Source: Lonicera japonica (lineage: Eukaryota > Streptophyta > Magnoliopsida > Dipsacales > Caprifoliaceae). Taken from it: a stretch of 64,000 nucleotides of DNA. The DNA lies in assembly GCA_021464415.1 (NCBI GenBank), contig JAKCWG010000033.1, positions 1 through 64,000 of the forward strand, in the 5' to 3' direction. The notes beneath the pieces are model-generated. The model made no database searches. It worked only from the letters and a program-made list of their open reading frames with translations, and had not been told where the DNA came from. Below are positions 58,796 through 64,000 of this stretch, one piece after another (position 1 is the stretch's first letter; the number at the start of each line of letters is the position of its first letter). Made by a program: the position numbers and the translations under genes.

Positions 58796-61700
58796 ATGAA
58801 AATTTCCGAAATACCTATCACCATCAAATTGGATGGAAACAATTATAGACATTGGTCTATTCAGTTCTAAAATTTCTTGAAATGAAAAGGGCTTTGGAAT
58901 TATGTTACTGGCCAAGAAACTTGCCCTATTAAAACTAATGCAAAATTTGCTGACTGGGATATCAACAATAATAAAATTTTGACTTGGCTTGCCAACACTA
59001 TCATCCCATCCTTAGTTTTAAACTTGGAAAGTATGATACTACAAATAAAGCTTGGGATTTTTTAGCACACAGATATGTTCAAACCAACTTTGTCAAGAAA
59101 TACAAACTATAACAAGATATACCTACTCTGCAACAACAGCCAGGCCAATCAGTATCCGATTTTCATTCCAGCATGTGTGTTATCTGGGTTCAGCTTGAGC
59201 TTATAGAACCTTAATAGACAACAGATCTAGATTTATGGGAAATCTTCTGTGAAGAAACCCGACTTGTTCAATTCCTCATGGCACTATGGGATGAATTTGA
59301 ACTGATCAGGGCCTCTATTCTTCATCGCAAGCCTTTCCCTTCTGTTGAATCAGCACTGACAGAATTAATTACCGAAGAAACTCGAAAGGGTATCACTCCG
59401 AATATTTTCTGAGTATTTGTTGCACCTCCTGCTTCCAATACCTCATATGTTGCATCTCCTCGATCGTCCGCATAATTAACATTATCGATCACCCAACAAT
59501 AACTTTTCACTATGTCCTCATCAGACACCACCTCGGCCATCATCTAATACCCAAGTTCAATGTAACTACTGCAAAGGTTTTAGGCATGTAGTCAAGTATT
59601 GTCATTCTTTTACATCACGGTACATGAGGGGACTGTAAAACTCAACTGGATCGTCTGCTACAACACTTACTCCACCTACCTTAAACGATACTCAATCTAG
59701 TAATAATCATACTATCGCATCTGCTTTCTCAGTCTCTTCATGTACATCTTTCTCTCCCTGGTTCCTTGATTCTGGAGCATCCAATAATATGACTTTTGAC
59801 CTTACGCACTTTGACTAATTCAGTCTCATGCACTCATCTCCCAAAATTCACATAACTGACGGTTCTGTTGTTACTACTAGTCACATTGGTTCTATTAAAA
59901 ACACTAATAACCTGTCTGTTCTCAAAGTTTTCTTTGTCCCTTAACTTTCAATGCAACTACTATCTATTGAGCAATTATATGATATTAGAATACTCATTAT
60001 ATTTCATTTTTCGGGTTTTGTTTTGTAAGACCGCTCGACAAGAAAACAAGTTGGGACAGGCCATAGAGTTGGAAGCTTATATGTTATAGATAGACTTCAC
60101 ATTTCACCACAAACCAATGCACCCTTAACAGCATCTACTTCACACCCATCATCTTTTATATGTTGGCACTCTAGATTGGGACATGTTTCTTTTCCTCCTC
60201 TTAAATATATGATTAATCAAGGGTTGTTAGGAGCAGCTACATTTAATAAAGATCCTTCTTGTATTGCGTGTAAACTAGTCGGCTCTTCCTTTTAATAATG
60301 GTACTACAGTTTCATCTTTTCCTTTTAATCTTGTGCATTCTGATGTGTGGGGTAAAGGTCCTATTGCCTCTATGGGTGGCGCTTTATATTATGTGATTTT
60401 CATTCATGATTACTCTCGCTATAGTTGGACTTTCACTATCATTCAGATTTTCTTAAAATCTACATTGAGTTTGCCACCATGATTAAAACCTAGTTTTTTA
60501 AAACCATCAAAAAAATTTGTTCTGATTCTGGAGGAGAATATTTGTCCAAACCCTTCCTTGAATTCCTCAAATCTCAAGGGACTCTTCCTCAATTATCATA
60601 CCCTGACACCACACAACAAAATGGAATTGCGAAATGTAAACACTGTTACATTGTCGAAACTGCCCGTACTCTCCTTCTGTCATCCTATGTCCCTTCCACC
60701 TTTTGGGGAGAAGCCGTCCATACTTCTGTTTTTATTATAAATCACATCCCCTCTCTTGTTACAAATGGCATTTTTCCCTTTGAGCGTCTTTATGAAACTC
60801 GTCCTAATTATTCTGAATTTTATATCTTTGGATTTACCTGTTTTATCTTACTTCCCAAAATAAAGCGTACCAAACTCACACCAAAAATATCTATGTGTGT
60901 TTTCTTAGTTTATAGGATTCAACAAAAAGATTATCGCTGTTACGATCCAATTGTCAAATAACTTTGCATATCCCGACATGTTACCTTCTGGAAAAATACC
61001 CAATATTACACCCTAGCTCAGAACCCCACCTTATCCACTGACTCTGCTCCGTCTATTGATCCACTCCCCTAGTCCTCTCCAACAGAGGCCTCTCATATTT
61101 CACCTACCCTGTGATTGTCCATGATCCAGTGACAGCTAACCCTATTACCACGGTGTCTAATAACTCAAATACTGACAACTATTTGCCTTGCCCCGACGAC
61201 GGTCCCTTACTCCGACCAACTCGAGATCATAAGCCACCAGTTAAACTCTCAGATTATCACTGTTTCCTTTCCGCCCTGTTGTCTCTACATGAGCCCTCTT
61301 CTTACTGAGAAGCATCCTCAGATCCCCTATGGCAACAAGCTATGGCCGATGAACTTGTTGCCTTAAGGCAAACCAATACATGAGACCTCGTACCCCCACC
61401 TACTGGAAAATCTACTGTTGGGAACAAATGGGTATACAAGAGTAAAACTAAAGTCGATGGTTCTGTTGATTGATATAAAGCCCGTCTTGTTGCAAAAGGC
61501 TTTACCCAGGAATATGGTATTGATTATGAAGAAACTTTCGCTCTAGTAGCTCATATGACAACAGTTCGCACGCTTGTTTCAGTTGCTTCTATCCATAAAT
61601 GGTCAATTCACCAAATGGATATCAAAAATGCTTTCCTTCACGACGACCTTTTTGAAGAAGTATACATGCAGCCCCCCTCCTGAGCTACCTCACTCTCCTG

Positions 61701-62818
61701 GGCACGTTTACAAACTTTGCCGTGCTCTCTATGGTCTGAAGTAAGCACCCCGAGCCTAGTTTGAAAAGTTCTCCACAGCTATTCTTCAACATCGTTTTTC
61801 TCAAAGTGCTCACGATTCTACAATGTTTACATGTACCTCTCTGCAAGGCATTGTTGTTCTTCTCATTTATGTCAATGATATGATTATCACTGGGGATGAT
61901 TTGGATAGGATATGTAAGTTTAAAACTTATTTGTGCTCTTGTTTTGAAATGAAAGATTCGGGAATTTTTCACTACTTTCTTGGTATTTAAGTTGATTATT
62001 TGTCTTCGGGTTATTTTCTTTCTCGGATGAAATACGCTACTGACATTGTTCAGCATGTTGGTTTAACTGACAACAAAATTGCCGATACTCCATTTGAAAT
62101 AAATGTCAAGCTATGTGCTTCTGACGGGTCTCTGTTAACTAATCCTACTTTATATCGATAACTTGTTGGCAGTCTCAACTATCTCATTATCACTCGATCA
62201 GATATTAGTCATGTTGTTCATATTGTGACCCGATTCATGTCTGCACCGTGCTCTGTTCATTTTGCTGATATTCTACGCATTATTCGGTACCTGGAAGGAA
62301 CACTATTTTAAGGATTACATATTTCATTTGCTTTCAGTCCAGTGTTACAAGGATATTCCGATTTCGACTGGACGGGTGATATTACTGATTGCCGATCCAC
62401 GACACGATTCTGTATTTTTCTAGGTTACTCTCTCATATCATGAAAAAGTAAGAAACAAACTGTGATTACCCATTCTAGTGCTGAAGCTGAGTATCGAGCC
62501 CTTGCTCATGCAACTTCCAAAATTGTTTGGCTTCGTTGGTTACTTCGAGATATGGGAGTTAACCTTCCTTATCATACGCCTTTATTTTGTGACAGTCAAA
62601 GTGCAATTCAGATAGCCCATAATAATGTCTTTCATGAACTTAACAAACATATTGAGGTTGACTGCCACTTTGTTCGACATCACTTCACTCAAGGAATTAT
62701 TCACTTGCCATTTGTCTTATCCGAGTATCAACTTGCTGATCTGTTTACCAAGTCACATGTGACTACTCGGTTTCACTTTCCTGTGTCCAAACTCAGCATG
62801 CTCTCTAAGCCTTCTTGA
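58796..62818 (+). pseudogene. Copia element 2 Gag-Pol remnant
   Basis: Colinear Copia domains with many stops and frameshifts: gag start ITIKLDGNNYRHWSIQF (58796-58870), pre-integrase, integrase part at 60542-60961 (TTQQNGIAKCKH, where the usual glutamate after NGIA is K), RT at about 61400-62160 ([37 protein letters not shown], then YVNDMIITGDD in place of YVDD), and an intact RNase H segment at 62462-62818 (SSAEAEYRALAHATSK, then FCDSQSAIQIAHN, ending ADLFTK). Loss of catalytic residues and stops show it is dead. A 3' LTR follows. Confidence 0.85.
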
Positions 62819-62831
62819 GTTTGAGCAGAGG

Positions 62832-63068
62832 TGTTAAATTATATTTTCTTATTATTTATTTGGTTATTTCATTTTTCTTGTTGAATTAGATTAGTTTCAT
62901 TTTCTTTGTTGGATTAGTTAGTTTTCTTTTCCTAGTTAGATTGGTTCTTTCCTTTTCTTTATCTTCTTGAGCTCTATATATATAGCCCTCCTTTGTGTAT
63001 TTTTTTCAGTCAATCAATACAAGTTTATATAATTTCTTCCATCTTTCTCTAGTTTATATATTTTAACA
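62832..63068 (+). repeat. 3' LTR of Copia element 2, 237 bp
   Basis: It directly follows a polypurine tract (TTGAGCAGAGG). Starts TGTTAAATTA, ends TATTTTAACA, with TATATATA at 62975-62984 and AT-rich U3. No matching 5' LTR was found upstream of 58.8 kb, so the element is truncated at its 5' side. Confidence 0.7.
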
Positions 63069-64000
63069 TTGAGAAATTAGAAAATTTAATTTAGTAAAGC
63101 ATCATTAACTATAGTGTAAAAATTGTTGAGTAAATTATATATCTATCAAATCACTTTTACAAAAATCTTGAAAATTTAAAATATATATATATATATTCTT
63201 CAATGATACAACTTTTGTATTTGAATAACCCAATAAGATACCAATACATATTTGATGTCATTTTGTGCAATTATTATTATTTAAAATTTATGCATACGTA
63301 ATCATTATAATAACAATAAGATACCAATACATATTTTATGTCATTTTTGTGCAATTATTATTATTTAGAATTTATATATACGTAATCATTATAATAATAA
63401 TGGATCTTCATTTATTGGTCTTGCTTAGAAGATTTCAAATATATAATTTTTATATTAAACGTTATTACATTTTAAAGTTAAAAAAAAACAAAAAAAAAAC
63501 CATAACTTGAGAGACGAAAAGATGATGTGGTAGTGTAAACTTAGAGTGCATTTTACACATCTATTTTACACAAATGCCAGATTTAAAAGACTGCTGGAGA
63601 CAGAAATTTTTACAAGTTGTGTAAATTATACACAAAACATAAATTATATACAAAACAATAATATACACTATTGTCGGAAATACTCTAAGGTTTTCAATAT
63701 AAACCATACAGTTCAACATTTTCTAAATTACCATACATGCTTATCATGTAAACTTATCCAGTAAGAATTTGAAGAGTTTAAAACCAAACAATTGAAAGAA
63801 ATTGATTTTGAGTAGAGTATTAAAGGGGCATATTTCTCCATACACTTAAATTATTCGTATTTTTATATATAGTATATATAGAGAACTATAATTGAAACAT
63901 ATTAAAACACTTTTTAACACTCTAACATTGACTCGACCCTTATGGCTCGTTTGGTTCAAGATTTAAACCATTCCAGGAATGCTACATTCCATTCCGAAAC
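63069..64000. other. AT-rich non-coding DNA, possible MITE start at the edge
   Basis: No gene. A local duplication of about 90 bp (AATAAGATACCAATACATAT units at 63232 and 63315). The last 60 bases begin GGCTCGTTTGGTTCAAG, a composition typical of a hAT-type MITE end, cut off by the window edge. Confidence 0.4.

Overview
This window is plant nuclear DNA, most likely from a eudicot. It is AT-rich, with GT-AG introns, a land-plant type trehalose-6-phosphate phosphatase gene and many MITEs, Copia elements and one large Tat-type Ty3/Gypsy element. I see no bacterial operons, rRNA, tRNA or CRISPR. All calls come from reading the sequence; no database was searched.

Layout. (1) 1-16.8 kb: AT-rich host DNA with one recognisable host gene, a trehalose-6-phosphate phosphatase (TPP) on the minus strand. 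Eight exons lie at 4928-6827, and a candidate promoter with a 5'UTR exon lies far upstream near 13.5 kb. MITEs and hAT-type elements lie around and inside it. (2) 16.8-44.6 kb: one old, minus-strand Copia retrotransposon, blown up from about 4.6 kb to 27.7 kb by four later insertions: a Mutator-like foldback element, a SIRE-like solo LTR, an 18.7 kb Tat-lineage Gypsy element and another solo LTR. The four inserts have exact target-site duplications. (3) 44.6-64 kb: AT-rich DNA with a LINE RNase H remnant, several hAT-type MITEs, a PP2C phosphatase pseudogene and a second, decayed Copia element on the plus strand.

The most interesting object is the young Tat element at 22776-41443. Its LTRs differ by about two substitutions and one indel. 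It has an intact 2294-codon Gag-Pro-RT-RH-RH-INT frame on the minus strand. On the opposite strand it carries two intact accessory genes: a five-exon plant mobile domain (PMD) gene encoding 854 aa and a single-exon DUF7745-like gene encoding 418 aa. A perfect 12-bp palindrome, TGTCGCGCGACA, lies just upstream of the TATA box of all three transcription units: three copies before each accessory gene and nine (with variants) in the U3 of each LTR. All 24 copies I found are inside this element. This looks like an element-wide regulon, with one cis-site shared by the LTR and by two antisense genes. PMD proteins of the host (MAIN/MAIL1 family) act in transposon silencing, so an element-encoded control or anti-silencing circuit is a reasonable hypothesis, but it is inference.

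The antisense orientation also explains how the PMD gene keeps its introns through retrotransposition: in the genomic RNA they are reverse complements and cannot be spliced.
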